A DNA stretch of 62,093 bases, taken from positions 1-62,093 of the forward strand of contig NZ_BMXN01000020.1 in assembly GCF_014651775.1 (NCBI RefSeq), written 5' to 3'. This document shows positions 26,168 through 34,828 of the stretch, piece after piece. The number at the start of each line of letters is the position of its first letter. Position 1 is the first letter of the stretch. The stretch is from Vreelandella hamiltonii (GTDB taxonomy: Bacteria > Pseudomonadota > Gammaproteobacteria > Pseudomonadales > Halomonadaceae). Below the pieces are notes generated by a model. That model ran no database searches, had not been told where the DNA came from, and saw only the letters and a list, made by a program, of their open reading frames with translations. Made by a program: the position numbers and the translations under genes.

Positions 26168-26824
26168 ATGCATCGCCCTGTTGATAACTCTCTGGCCTGG
26201 CGCCTATGGTTGAGCATCGCGGCGCTGTTGCTGCTGTCGGGGTGTGCCTCATTGGCGCCCAGCCCGCCACAGGACCAGAGCAACATCTGCGAGATCTTCC
26301 GCGAGCAGCCCAGTTGGTACGACTATGCGCGGGAGTCTCAGGAGCAGTGGGGCACGCCGATTGCCACCCAGATGTCGTTCATTCAGCAGGAGTCCTCGTT
26401 CCGTAGCCATGTGCGCCCCGACCGCAAGCGCTACCTGGGCTTCATTCCCGGCCCGCGCCCTTCATCGGCCAGGGGCTATGCCCAGGCACAGGACCCGGTG
26501 TGGGGCGAATACCGCGACCAGGCGGGCAGTATGTTTGCGCGGCGCACTCACATGAAGCACGCCACCGACTTCATCGGCTGGTACAACGCCCGCACCCGCG
26601 CGCAAACCGGCATTTCCCTGAGCAACCCCGAACACCTTTATTACGCCTACCATGAAGGTGCGGGCGGCTATCAGCGCGGCACCTACCGCAATAAACCCCA
26701 CGTGCTCAGCGCGGGCCGCCAAGTCGCCCAGCGAGCCGGACGTTATCAAGCCCAGCTGAACAGCTGTGAAGCCGAGTTTCAGTGTCGACGCTTCTATCAG
26801 GTCTGGCCCTTTTGCCGTAGCTGA
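26168..26824 (+). CDS. Lipoprotein with a transglycosylase (SLT)-like domain
   Basis: A 218-aa exported protein. Residues 12-28 form a signal peptide ending in the lipobox LLSGC. The rest holds SFIQQESSFRSHVRP, in which the Glu matches the catalytic Glu of lysozyme-like transglycosylases ('ExS.F'), then ARGYAQAQDPVWGEYRDQAG and the later YYAYHEGAGGYQRGTY. It likely cuts or binds peptidoglycan at the outer membrane inner leaflet. It follows the gabR-like gene but has its own AAGGA site and is probably a separate unit. Confidence 0.78.
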   Translation: MHRPVDNSLAWRLWLSIAALLLLSGCASLAPSPPQDQSNICEIFREQPSWYDYARESQEQWGTPIATQMSFIQQESSFRSHVRPDRKRYLGFIPGPRPSSARGYAQAQDPVWGEYRDQAGSMFARRTHMKHATDFIGWYNARTRAQTGISLSNPEHLYYAYHEGAGGYQRGTYRNKPHVLSAGRQVAQRAGRYQAQLNSCEAEFQCRRFYQVWPFCRS

Positions 26825-26835
26825 GGGCACGCATC

Positions 26836-27576
26836 ATGACCCTGTTGGTAGGTAGCTTATTCGTTGGCGTGGTGTTTTTTACTTCCCTGCTGTCTGGCGT
26901 GTTTGGCATGGCGGGCGGGCTGGTGTTGCTGTGGTTTCTGCTGGTGATCTTCCCGGCGGGCACCGCCATGGCCGTACATGGGGTCATTCAGCTGACCGCC
27001 AATGCGTCGCGGGCGTGGCTATCGCGACACTTCATCGTCTGGCGGATCGTGGCGCTCATGACGCTGGGGGTTACGAGCGCCGCCGGGTTACTGCTGCTCT
27101 TCAACTACGCGCCCAACGCAGCGACGGTGTCGCTGCTGATCGGCCTGATGCCGCTGCTGGTCTGGATGCCCAAACATTGGTTTCAACTGGACGCCAAACG
27201 TCCCAGCCATGCCGTGTGCTGCGGCCTGGCCTCCGGCGGCCTGACCATCGCCGCCGGGGTGTCTGGGCCGCTGATCGACATTTTCTTCGTGCGCTCCCAC
27301 ATGGACCGCCGCCAGGTGGTGGCCACCAAGGCAATGATTCAGGTCGTCGCCCACTCCATCAAGATCATCTTTTACCTGGGGGCAGCGCTGGCACTCAGCG
27401 CTGGCGAGTGGGCCATGGTGTTGCTGGCCGCGCCCTTTGCCATGCTGGGCACCCAAACCGGCACGCGGATCCTGCACCGCCTGACCGATGCCAACTTCCG
27501 CACCTGGACCCGCTGGATCGTCACCGGCATCGGGGTGTTCTACTTCCTGCAGGGGGTTTACCTGCTGACACGCTAA
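26836..27576 (+). CDS. TauE/SafE-family membrane transporter
   Basis: A 246-aa protein with seven to eight hydrophobic segments and the two-fold repeat typical of TauE/SafE (DUF81) exporters: SGVFGMAGGLVLLWFLLVIFP in the first half and CGLASGGLTIAAGVSGPLID in the second. Members move sulfite, sulfoacetate or other organic anions. The substrate here is unknown. It begins 11 bp after the lipoprotein gene, so the two may be cotranscribed. Confidence 0.82.
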   Translation: MTLLVGSLFVGVVFFTSLLSGVFGMAGGLVLLWFLLVIFPAGTAMAVHGVIQLTANASRAWLSRHFIVWRIVALMTLGVTSAAGLLLLFNYAPNAATVSLLIGLMPLLVWMPKHWFQLDAKRPSHAVCCGLASGGLTIAAGVSGPLIDIFFVRSHMDRRQVVATKAMIQVVAHSIKIIFYLGAALALSAGEWAMVLLAAPFAMLGTQTGTRILHRLTDANFRTWTRWIVTGIGVFYFLQGVYLLTR

Positions 27577-27646
27577 GCGTTGAGAACCCGCAGAACACCC
27601 GTGAGATGGCGACCTATACTGACCTTACCCAACGCTGGAGGTCGCC

Positions 27647-28849
27647 ATGGATTACCACCACTACCGCGAAGCCCTTGCCTCATCGCTTGCTCAACGCGAG
27701 CTGCCGTTTCCCCCCGCTGAGTATCAAGTGCGCCTTGAAAACGTGCGCCACGCCATGGCGCAGCGCGAGCTGGACGCGCTGCTGCTCACCGACCCCGCCG
27801 ATATCAATTATTTGACCGGTTACCACACCTTTGAAGTGTCGGTGCATGCCTGCCTGGTCTGTACCCACGAAACACTTGTCCTGCAGGTGGCCTCCATTGA
27901 AACCGGCGCTGCGGTGGTGACCGCGCGTGTCGATGAGATCATCGGCTACCGATGGGAAAACCTGGATGAAGTCATCGCCCCGCTGGTCGACCTGTTGCGC
28001 CCTTGCCCACGCGTGGGCATCGATGGCTGGAGCAGCGGGCTGCGAGTCGGCGTGATGAACGCCCTGTCCCAGGCCATCGGCCAGGAGCGCTTCCAGGAGG
28101 CGGGCGACCTGCTCGATGCCATTCGGATCGTCAAAAGCAGTGCCGAGCTTGAGATGCTGGCCGAAAGCGCCCGCATCACTGCCGCCGGGCTGGATACGGC
28201 GATAGCCGCCATTCGCCCCGGCATGACCGATAACGACATTGCCGCCATCGGCGCGCAAGCGCTTATCGCACACGGCAGCGAGTTCATGAGCCTGCAGCCT
28301 ATCGTCACTAGCGGGCAGCGTATCGGGGTGATTCACGTCAACCACAAGCGCCACGTAATCCAGGCCAATGAGCCGGTCTTTTTAGAGTTTGGCGCAGCTT
28401 ACCAGCGCTACACCGCACCGATGATGCGCACCGCCGTCACCGGCTCTCCAAACGCTGCACTTATCGCCACTCAGGACCTCTGCCGAGCCATCTTCGAGAC
28501 ACTCTGCGATGCCATGCGCCCCGGCCACACCTTCGATGCAGCGGCTCAGGCGGCCGATGAGCTGCTGGCCTCTCAACGCGACCAGCTGTTTTTCTCCGAG
28601 GTGTTTGGCTACGCCGTGGGGGCGCAATTTCCGCCCAGTTGGGTCGAAGGCACGGGCTATATTGCCAAAGGCCAGCAGCGTACCTTCGAACCCAACATGG
28701 TGTTTCATTTACCGCTCTGCTTGCGGGTGCCAGGCCAATGGGGCGTTGGCTTGAGCGATACGGTCGTGGTGACGGAGCACGGGGCAATCCCCTTGACCCA
28801 CAATGATTGGCAGCTCTATCAGGCAAGCGACACCCCTGCCCGCTCATAG
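27647..28849 (+). CDS. M24 (pita-bread fold) hydrolase, creatinase/ectoine hydrolase-like
   Basis: A 400-aa protein with an N-terminal creatinase-type domain (DALLLTDPADINYLTGY) and a C-terminal pita-bread domain (SGQRIGVIHVNHKRHVI and later FEPNMVFHLPLCLRV). The canonical metal motif 'DFGA..x.Y..D.TRT' reads EFGAAYQRYTAPMMRT here, so the two Asp ligands are absent. This pattern is seen in creatinase and in ectoine hydrolase DoeA-like members and not in proline dipeptidases. Substrate unknown. DoeA partners (doeB, doeC, doeD) are not adjacent. GGAGG precedes the ATG. Confidence 0.7.
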   Translation: MDYHHYREALASSLAQRELPFPPAEYQVRLENVRHAMAQRELDALLLTDPADINYLTGYHTFEVSVHACLVCTHETLVLQVASIETGAAVVTARVDEIIGYRWENLDEVIAPLVDLLRPCPRVGIDGWSSGLRVGVMNALSQAIGQERFQEAGDLLDAIRIVKSSAELEMLAESARITAAGLDTAIAAIRPGMTDNDIAAIGAQALIAHGSEFMSLQPIVTSGQRIGVIHVNHKRHVIQANEPVFLEFGAAYQRYTAPMMRTAVTGSPNAALIATQDLCRAIFETLCDAMRPGHTFDAAAQAADELLASQRDQLFFSEVFGYAVGAQFPPSWVEGTGYIAKGQQRTFEPNMVFHLPLCLRVPGQWGVGLSDTVVVTEHGAIPLTHNDWQLYQASDTPARS

Positions 28850-28896
28850 CCTGTGATTGACACTGCGATTGAAGGAGGCTATCTTCACCAAAAGAT

Positions 28897-28915
28897 GCAA
28901 ATGAGAAACACTATC
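28897..28915. promoter_or_regulatory. Possible Fur box
   Basis: The 19 bases at 28897-28915 match the Fur consensus (GATAATGATAATCATTATC) at 14 of 19 positions, including AATGA and CTATC-like arms. It lies 54 bp upstream of the start of the small gene at 28969. One site by eye is only suggestive. Confidence 0.4.
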
Positions 28916-28968
28916 TTTTTAGCCATCCCCCTGGCAGAGAAAGAGCCGTTGAGGTGAAGGAACGTCCC

Positions 28969-29340
28969 ATGACCAGTGAACAGCGTCAGCTTCGTCAAAC
29001 CCTGCTGTTTTTACGCACGTCGTTTGAAGCCGTTCAGCACTCGATTGCAGGACGGCTGGAAGACCCGCTGCCCTGCTGGCTGGATAGCAGCATGCTCTCC
29101 CTGCTCTCCCGCGAGCTGACCCGCTGCTGCCAGCAAGCCAAGCCGCTGTTCGCCCCGGCGGTGGTCGAGCAGCTGTTCATCGCCTCGCAGCAGTGCGACC
29201 TGCTGCTCAAGCAGTGCCCCGGCGTGCTCAGCAGCGCCGTCTGCCACCGCCAGCTCAGCGCTATCATGCTGCCGCTCACCAGCGCCATCGGGCAGATCGA
29301 CACGCCCGCCAAGCGCCGCTGGCCTTGGCAGCGCCAGTGA
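28969..29340 (+). CDS. Small hypothetical protein, Cys-containing, possibly iron-regulated
   Basis: A 123-aa soluble helical protein that I do not recognise. It has five Cys residues (in LPCWLD, RCCQQ, QCDLLLKQCPG and AVCHR, with the last two in one stretch), a length like small accessory proteins, and no signal peptide. The ATG at 28969 follows AAGGAA; an upstream GTG at 28954 is less well placed. A possible Fur box upstream and a terminator downstream make it a single-gene unit. The Cys residues might bind a metal, which is only a guess. Confidence 0.65.
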   Translation: MTSEQRQLRQTLLFLRTSFEAVQHSIAGRLEDPLPCWLDSSMLSLLSRELTRCCQQAKPLFAPAVVEQLFIASQQCDLLLKQCPGVLSSAVCHRQLSAIMLPLTSAIGQIDTPAKRRWPWQRQ

Positions 29341-29370
29341 ATCAAACACCTGCTCTTCCCTTGCCCTTCC

Positions 29371-29403
29371 CCGCTTAATTTCCTCCGGAGGGGTTTTGTT
29401 TTG
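29371..29403 (+). terminator. Rho-independent terminator after the small hypothetical gene
   Basis: CCTCCGGAGG (29382-29391) forms a compact G+C-rich hairpin, extendable by flanking CCCC/GGGG pairing, followed by GGTTTTGTTTTG. It lies 40 bp downstream of the stop. Confidence 0.55.
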
Positions 29404-29530
29404 CTGAAGCGTCCCCACTAATACGTCCATAGGTTAATCGTTGGCACTGGCTCAATCATTGGCACCAAGTAGTAAACTGGTCTATTCTTTTGCCACTGTC
29501 ACTCTCACCGCGTTACAAGGAGTTTGCCTC

Positions 29531-30649
29531 ATGGCGTACGAAACGCTGCTGTCCCCCACCACGCTGGGTAGCCTGAACCTTCCTAACCGCGTCATCATGG
29601 CGCCGCTGACCCGTTCGCGCACACCGGATAGCGTGCCGGGCAAGATGCAGGAAGCTTATTACGGCCAGCGTGCAGGCGCGGGCTTGATCATCAGCGAAGC
29701 CACCAATATCTCCCCTACGGCTCGTGGCTATGTCTATACGCCCGGCATCTGGACCGATGAGCAGGAAGCGGGCTGGAAAGGAGTGGTGAATGCCGTGCAT
29801 GCCAAGGGTGGCCGAATTGCCCTGCAGCTATGGCACGTGGGCCGCGTTTCCCATGAGATGGTGCAGCCCGATGGCCAGCAGCCGGTTGCCCCCAGCGCCC
29901 TGAAAGGGGAAGGCGCCCAGTGTTTCGTCGAGTTCGAAGACGGCACCGCGGGCCAGCACCCCACCAGCACGCCCCGCGCGCTGGAGACCGACGAGATCCC
30001 CGGTATCGTGGAGGATTACCGTCAGGCGGCCATTCGCGCCAAGCGGGCAGGGTTCGACATGGTCGAAGTACACGCTGCCAATGCTTACCTGCTGAACCAG
30101 TTCCTGGCCACCGGCACCAACCAGCGTACCGACCAGTACGGCGGCTCGCTGGAAAACCGTGCCCGCTTCCCGCTGGAAGTGGTCGATGCCGTGGTGGACG
30201 TGTTTGGCGCCGAGCGTGTCGGCATCCGCATGACGCCGTTCATCGAGCTGTTTGGCTTGACCGACGACGAGCCGGAAGCCATGGCGTTCTACATGGCCGA
30301 AGAGCTTTCCAAGCGCGGCCTGGCCTACCTGCACCTGAACGAGCCCAACTGGGCCGGTGGCGATATCACCTTCCCCGATGGTTTCCGCGAGCAGATGCGC
30401 GAGCGCTTCAGCGGCAGCCTGATCTATTGCGGCAACTACGACGCCGAACGTGCCGAAGCGCGCATCAAGGAAAACACCACCGATGCCGTGGCCTTTGGCC
30501 GCCCCTACATCGCCAACCCGGATCTGCCGGAGCGTTTCCGCATCAACGCTCCGCTGACCGAGCCGAACCACGAAACCTTCTACGGCGGCGACGAAAAGGG
30601 CTACACCGATTATCCTTTCCTGGATAACGGTTACGACCGTATCGGCTAA
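29531..30649 (+). CDS. nemA: Old yellow enzyme-type alkene reductase, NemA-like
   Basis: A 372-aa FMN TIM-barrel enzyme that reduces activated C=C bonds and nitro compounds with NADPH; E. coli NemA has 365 aa. LPNRVIMAPLTRSRTPDSVPG, ATNISPTARGYVYTPGIWTDEQ, GGRIALQLWHVGRVSH, VEVHAANAYLLNQFL, TDQYGGSLENRARF (His/Asn and Tyr of the active site) and GRPYIANPDLPERF are in the usual order. The ATG at 29531 is preceded by AAGGAG. The adjacent upstream open frame is not part of the protein. A single-gene unit with its own terminator; no nemR is next to it. Confidence 0.92.
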   Translation: MAYETLLSPTTLGSLNLPNRVIMAPLTRSRTPDSVPGKMQEAYYGQRAGAGLIISEATNISPTARGYVYTPGIWTDEQEAGWKGVVNAVHAKGGRIALQLWHVGRVSHEMVQPDGQQPVAPSALKGEGAQCFVEFEDGTAGQHPTSTPRALETDEIPGIVEDYRQAAIRAKRAGFDMVEVHAANAYLLNQFLATGTNQRTDQYGGSLENRARFPLEVVDAVVDVFGAERVGIRMTPFIELFGLTDDEPEAMAFYMAEELSKRGLAYLHLNEPNWAGGDITFPDGFREQMRERFSGSLIYCGNYDAERAEARIKENTTDAVAFGRPYIANPDLPERFRINAPLTEPNHETFYGGDEKGYTDYPFLDNGYDRIG

Positions 30650-30709
30650 GCATTTCAGGCCAACGCGTGTTCGGGGTTTCCCCACCGGGGGGAACCCTTA
30701 AGCATGAAA

Positions 30710-30735
30710 AGCATCACTCAGGTGGTGCTTTTTTT
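30710..30735 (+). terminator. Rho-independent terminator after the alkene reductase gene
   Basis: AGCATCAC and GTGGTGCT pair (one G-T pair) around a 4-nt loop and run directly into seven T residues. A second G+C-rich hairpin (GGGTTTCCCC with GGGGGAACCC) lies just upstream at about 30674-30697. Confidence 0.8.
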
Positions 30736-30816
30736 ATGCCTTGAACGCGTGAAACGCTGTTAATCTGTTGATTCTATCGTTTTAACGCGATACCCCTACT
30801 GCTGGAGAGGTCGCTC

Positions 30817-31284
30817 ATGTTCGGTTCTTTGATGGCGCTGCTCGTCTCGCTACTGCTGGTGGGAGCCGCCGCCATGACGGGGGCACGCTTTCGCCCCGAC
30901 GGCTGGTACCGGGCACTGCGCAAGCCCCGCTGGACACCGCCCGACCTCGCTTTTCCCATTGCCTGGGGTATTCTTTACCTGCTGATGGCCATCGCGGCAT
31001 GGCGGGTCTACATGACCGAAGATGCGCCTCTGCGCAGTGCCAGCCTGGCCGTCTATGGCGCGCAATTGCTGGCCAATGCGGCGTGGTCCTGGCTTTTCTT
31101 TGGGCGCAAGCGTATTGCGGTGGCGCTGGCGGATATCGTGCTGCTGTTGGGGTTGATTACGCTCACCATCGCGCTATTTGCTCAGGTCAATGCCCTCGCT
31201 GCGTGGCTGATGGTGCCTTACTGGCTATGGGTCGCGCTGGCCCTGGCGCTCAATGCATCCATCTGGCGGTTGAATAGCGCCTAG
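30817..31284 (+). CDS. tspO: TspO/MBR-family membrane protein
   Basis: A 155-aa protein with five hydrophobic helices. The signature residues are present: MTGARFRPDGWYRALRKPRWTPPDLAFPIAWGILY includes the 'W(Y)..L.KP.W.PP....F...W..LY' motif of TspO, and NAAWSWLFFGRKRIAVAL matches helix 3. TspO binds tetrapyrroles and modulates stress responses, often light- or oxygen-linked. It has its own region between a terminator and the ZipA-like gene. Confidence 0.9.
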   Translation: MFGSLMALLVSLLLVGAAAMTGARFRPDGWYRALRKPRWTPPDLAFPIAWGILYLLMAIAAWRVYMTEDAPLRSASLAVYGAQLLANAAWSWLFFGRKRIAVALADIVLLLGLITLTIALFAQVNALAAWLMVPYWLWVALALALNASIWRLNSA

Positions 31285-31312
31285 GCGTTAACGGACAACA
31301 GGGATTCACTCC

Positions 31313-31906
31313 ATGGATATGACTTCTCTTCCCGTACTGCTGGCTTTCGCCTCCTTGTTACTGGGCGTGGTGGCCGCGTTGATCTTCATCTACGTCGTCA
31401 TGCCCAAGCGGCGGCGTGCCAGGGAAAAGGCCGTAGAGCCCACCCCCGCCGTGGCCAAGGACACCACGCCCCCGCCCGCTGAAGAGCCTCCGCCGCCGCC
31501 CACCAAACGAACCGGCAAGGTAAAACAGCATTCGCTGTTCGTCATCTTCCATCAGCCGGATGCCTCGACCGATGCCCGACTGACCGAGTGGCTGAGGGAA
31601 AAAGGCGCCCATTACGATGCCATCAAGAAAGTCTTTCTGATCGACGGCCAGCAGCCCTCCAACCCCGTCACCGTGGCCAATGCCTTTCCGCCGGGGGAAA
31701 TGCCCGACCTGCTGAGGGGCGAAACCCACGAGCCGATCCGTGGTGTGAGCCTGCTTGTGAAGCCGCCGCTGCATAAACGCCGCAATCAGCAGATGCACGT
31801 GTATGTAGAGCTCGCCAAGGAGATGAACGAGACCTTCAGCGGGAAGATGCTGGACGCTGACCGAGAACCGGCCAGCGAATCCACTTACGCGCAGATCATC
31901 GGCTGA
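31313..31906 (+). CDS. ZipA-like protein with a C-terminal FtsZ-binding-type domain
   Basis: A 197-aa protein with the layout of ZipA: a short periplasmic N-terminus, one membrane helix (LLAFASLLLGVVAALIFIYV, residues 8-27), a basic KRRRAREK stretch, a Pro-rich linker (PPPAEEPPPPPT) and a C-terminal domain from about residue 70 (HSLFVIFHQPDASTDARL to the end) that resembles the ZipA C-terminal fold. It is shorter than E. coli ZipA (328 aa), and it is not beside ligA, where zipA normally lies. It may be a second ZipA-type protein. The function is inferred. Confidence 0.6.
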   Translation: MDMTSLPVLLAFASLLLGVVAALIFIYVVMPKRRRAREKAVEPTPAVAKDTTPPPAEEPPPPPTKRTGKVKQHSLFVIFHQPDASTDARLTEWLREKGAHYDAIKKVFLIDGQQPSNPVTVANAFPPGEMPDLLRGETHEPIRGVSLLVKPPLHKRRNQQMHVYVELAKEMNETFSGKMLDADREPASESTYAQIIG

Positions 31907-31907
31907 C

Positions 31908-33494
31908 TCAGATCACGCCCTGGCTGCGCAGGTAGTCGTCGTAGCTGCCGCTGAAGTCGACGATGCCCTCCGGCTGCATGTCGATGATGCGCGTGGCCAG
32001 GCTGGAGACGAACTCGCGGTCGTGGCTGACGAACAGCAGCGTGCCGGGGTAGTTCTCCAGCGCCAGATTGAGCGCTTCGATGGACTCCATGTCCAGGTGG
32101 TTGGTGGGCTCGTCCATCAGCAGCACGTTGGGATTGGTGAGCGTTAACTTACCGAACAGCATCCGCCCCTGCTCGCCGCCGGAAATCACCTTCACCGATT
32201 TGCCGATATCGTCGCTGGAAAACAGCATGCGGCCCAGCGCGCCGCGCACCACCTGCTCGCCCCCTTTGGTCCACTGGCTCATCCACTCGAACAGGGTGGC
32301 GTCATTGGCGAAGTCGTCGGCATGGTCCTGGGCGAAGATGCCCAGCTCGGCGGCGTCGGTCCACTTCACTTCGCCAGCATCGGGGCGCAGGTCACCGGCC
32401 AGGGTTTTCAGCAGAGTGGTTTTACCAATGCCGTTAGGGCCGATAATGGCAATCCGCTCGCCCGCTTCCACGGTCATGGAAAAACGCTTGAACAGCGGCT
32501 CGCCGTCGTAGCCTTTGGTAATGGCATCGACGTTTACCGCGTTGCGGTGAATCTTCTTGTTCTGGTCGAAACGAATGAACGGACTGACGCGGCTGGAGGG
32601 TTTGATGTCTTCCAGCTTGATCTTGTCGATCTGGCGCGCCCGAGAGGTGGCCTGCTTGGCCTTGGAGGCGTTCGCCGAGAAGCGGCTGACGAACTGCTGA
32701 AGCTCGGCAATTTGCGCTTTTTTCTTGGCGTTGTCGGCATACTGACGCTCACGCGCAGCGGTGGCCGCCGTCATGTAGTCGTCGTAGTTACCGGGGAACA
32801 GGGTGATCTCGCCGTAATCCAGGTCGGCCATGTGGGTGCAGACGCTGTTCAGGAAGTGACGGTCGTGGGAAATGATCACCATGGTGCTGCTGCGCGCTTT
32901 CAGAATATCTTCCAGCCAGCGGATGGTGTTGATGTCCAGGTGGTTGGTGGGCTCGTCGAGCAGCAGTACGTCCGGGTCGGAGAACAGTGCCTGGGCCAGC
33001 AGCACGCGCAGTTTCCAGCCGGGGGCGACTTCGCTCATGGGGCCAGTGTGCTGCTCCAGCGGAATGCCCAGCCCCAGCAGCAGCTCGCCCGCGCGGGACT
33101 CGGCGGTGTAGCCATCCAGCTCGGCATACTGCACTTCCAGGTCGGCCACGGCCATGCCGTCTTCTTCGCTCATCTCGGCCAGCGAGTAGATCCGCTCCCG
33201 CTCGGCGGCTACTTTCCACAGCTCCGCGTTGCCCATGATGACGGTGTCGATCACCCGCTCGTTCTCATAGGCAAACTGGTCCTGACGCAGCTTGCCCAGC
33301 CGCGTGCTGCTGTCCAGCATCACCTGCCCTGAAGAGGGCTCCAGCTCGCTGCCGAGGATTTTCATGAAGGTAGACTTGCCGCAGCCGTTGGCGCCAATCA
33401 AGCCGTAGCGATTGCCGTTATTGAACTTGACGGAGACGTTTTCGAACAGGGGCTTGGCCCCGAACTGCATGGTGATATTGGCGGTTGCGATCAA
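31908..33494 (-). CDS. ybiT: ABC-F family ATPase, YbiT-type
   Basis: A 528-aa soluble protein with two ABC ATPase domains and no membrane part; E. coli YbiT has 530 aa. First domain: [10 protein letters not shown] and [11 protein letters not shown]; second: [26 protein letters not shown] and [11 protein letters not shown]. The linker ([20 protein letters not shown]) is the charged ABC-F inter-domain helix. The N-terminus [18 protein letters not shown] matches YbiT. I chose TTG at 33494, preceded by CAGGG; the 20 open codons upstream do not fit. ABC-F proteins act on the ribosome E site. Confidence 0.9.
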   Translation of the reverse strand: MIATANITMQFGAKPLFENVSVKFNNGNRYGLIGANGCGKSTFMKILGSELEPSSGQVMLDSSTRLGKLRQDQFAYENERVIDTVIMGNAELWKVAAERERIYSLAEMSEEDGMAVADLEVQYAELDGYTAESRAGELLLGLGIPLEQHTGPMSEVAPGWKLRVLLAQALFSDPDVLLLDEPTNHLDINTIRWLEDILKARSSTMVIISHDRHFLNSVCTHMADLDYGEITLFPGNYDDYMTAATAARERQYADNAKKKAQIAELQQFVSRFSANASKAKQATSRARQIDKIKLEDIKPSSRVSPFIRFDQNKKIHRNAVNVDAITKGYDGEPLFKRFSMTVEAGERIAIIGPNGIGKTTLLKTLAGDLRPDAGEVKWTDAAELGIFAQDHADDFANDATLFEWMSQWTKGGEQVVRGALGRMLFSSDDIGKSVKVISGGEQGRMLFGKLTLTNPNVLLMDEPTNHLDMESIEALNLALENYPGTLLFVSHDREFVSSLATRIIDMQPEGIVDFSGSYDDYLRSQGVI

Positions 33495-33608
33495 GATAGA
33501 AACCCTGGTTGGCGAAATAGCCCTGGTGGAAGAGCGGCACGCGTGCAAAAGCACGCGATTCTACGCGCCTTTGGGCGACGTTACATCTCCCCGGCGCGTT
33601 TCCGGTCA

Positions 33609-34475
33609 TCAGGCGTTTGGCGGCTGGGCGGGCATTTCCAGTAGAAAGCGTTCGCCATCAAGTGCTTGGCGAAGTCGCGTGGCCAGGATATCGACAATCG
33701 CAGGATGCTCGCCCACCAGCGCCGTCGGCCGCACCCGCAGGCCTGGGTGGCGCTGTTCGGCGGCGGCACAAATCTCGGCGATGTCGCCACCTTCCCCGGC
33801 ATGGCGGCCAGGCGAGAGAAACAGCATGGCCAGCACCACGTCGCCGCTGGCGCTGAACTCGGGCGTATCCAGCAGATGCTCCAGCAGCGGCTCGTTGAAG
33901 CGGTATGCATCGCCTTCTCGGCGCTCCATGGAGGCTGCCGCCACGCAGTGCACGTCATCGGCCAGCAGCGCGCTGAGCTGCCCCGCCAAGCGGTTGCGTA
34001 CGGCAGTGACTTCCGGCAGCGGGCTGCCGTGGTCTACCAGCGCCACCCTGGCCGCCTGCCGATCGGGCAACTGCGCGCGCACGTGATCGGCCAGCAGCGC
34101 GGCCAGGCGCAGGTCGTTACCGCCCCGCTCGTCCACCAGCGGCTGGGCAACGCGTACTTTCACCTGGGGAAAACGGGCCTGCAGGGCCGCCATCCGCTCG
34201 GGCAAGTAGCCGGTCAGCGCCTGGCTGGGGCCAAAGAAGTACGGCAGCACGACGATCTCGGTGGCCCCCGCTTCGGCGCTGCGCTCGGCGGCGGGGCCCA
34301 GGGTAATGGCCGGAATACCATCGACCTCTTCAGCGGGGATCTTGTTGGAGTGCAGCAGCGAAGCCGCTTGAACGGTGTCGCCCACCTGCTCGCTCAGCGC
34401 TGCCGCCACGCGGCGCAGGCTGTGGGTTGCCTGAGGCCGCAGAGAGCCGTTATCGACCAGAAAAATAGCGCGCAT
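33609..34475 (-). CDS. CbiX/sirohydrochlorin chelatase-like protein
   Basis: A 288-aa protein with two tandem class II chelatase-type halves. The first has MRAIFLVDNGSLRPQATHSLRRVA and VLPYFFGPSQALTGYLPE, and the second has VALVDHGSPLPEVTAVRNRL and VLAMLFLSPGRHAGEGGDI. The first-half motif reads 'DNGS' where the metal His is expected ('DHGS'), while the second half keeps the His and a GRHAG motif. It may insert a metal in siroheme or cobalamin synthesis, but no such genes are adjacent. I chose the ATG at 34475, with AAGGA 8 nt upstream. Confidence 0.72.
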   Translation of the reverse strand: MRAIFLVDNGSLRPQATHSLRRVAAALSEQVGDTVQAASLLHSNKIPAEEVDGIPAITLGPAAERSAEAGATEIVVLPYFFGPSQALTGYLPERMAALQARFPQVKVRVAQPLVDERGGNDLRLAALLADHVRAQLPDRQAARVALVDHGSPLPEVTAVRNRLAGQLSALLADDVHCVAAASMERREGDAYRFNEPLLEHLLDTPEFSASGDVVLAMLFLSPGRHAGEGGDIAEICAAAEQRHPGLRVRPTALVGEHPAIVDILATRLRQALDGERFLLEMPAQPPNA

Positions 34476-34501
34476 CGGGTTCATCCTTTTCAATCGGAGC
34501 G

Positions 34502-34753
34502 TTAATGAGCCGCCAGTACGTCTGCCGCCGCGCGATGCAGCAAGGCATGGCGTGTGGCCAGGGCGGTAATGTCGCGGTCGTAGCCACCACCAATCACCGC
34601 CGCCACGGGAATGGCCGCGTGACGGCAGAGATCGAGCACATAGCGGTCGCGGGCGTAGAGGCCGTCGCTGCTCAGTGAGAGGTAGCCTAGGCGGTCGTCG
34701 TGATGCACATCTACGCCCGCGTCATAGAGCACTACGTCTAGCTGGTAAATCAA
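34502..34753 (-). pseudogene. Histone deacetylase-family remnant (C-terminal end)
   Basis: A frame of about 83 codons reads LDVVLYDAGVDVHHDDRLGYL and later VAAVIGGGYDRDITALATRHALLHRAA, the last quarter of HDAC/AcuC-like amidohydrolases (the Asp of 'DAGVDVH' is a zinc ligand). The catalytic His-His and the first 200 residues are missing. The frame meets a stop about 30 bp upstream, so the gene has lost its 5' part. It lies directly upstream of the chelatase-like gene on the same strand. Confidence 0.7.
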
Positions 34754-34828
34754 TCGTATAACCCGGATGATGAACCACCGTTAACGCCATGCGCGTGCAG
34801 CCACTTTGGTCACAAATGTAGATCGCTT

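Noticed and set aside
29469..29486. NemR-like operator upstream of the alkene reductase (TAGTAAACTGGTCTA)
   Set aside because: Only half of the known NemR box is recognisable and no nemR gene is adjacent.
29441..29530. N-terminal extension of the alkene reductase (30 codons)
   Set aside because: The frame is open, but the family N-terminus and an AAGGAG site fit the ATG at 29531. The segment instead holds a short repeat (TTGGCAC) and possible promoter sequence.
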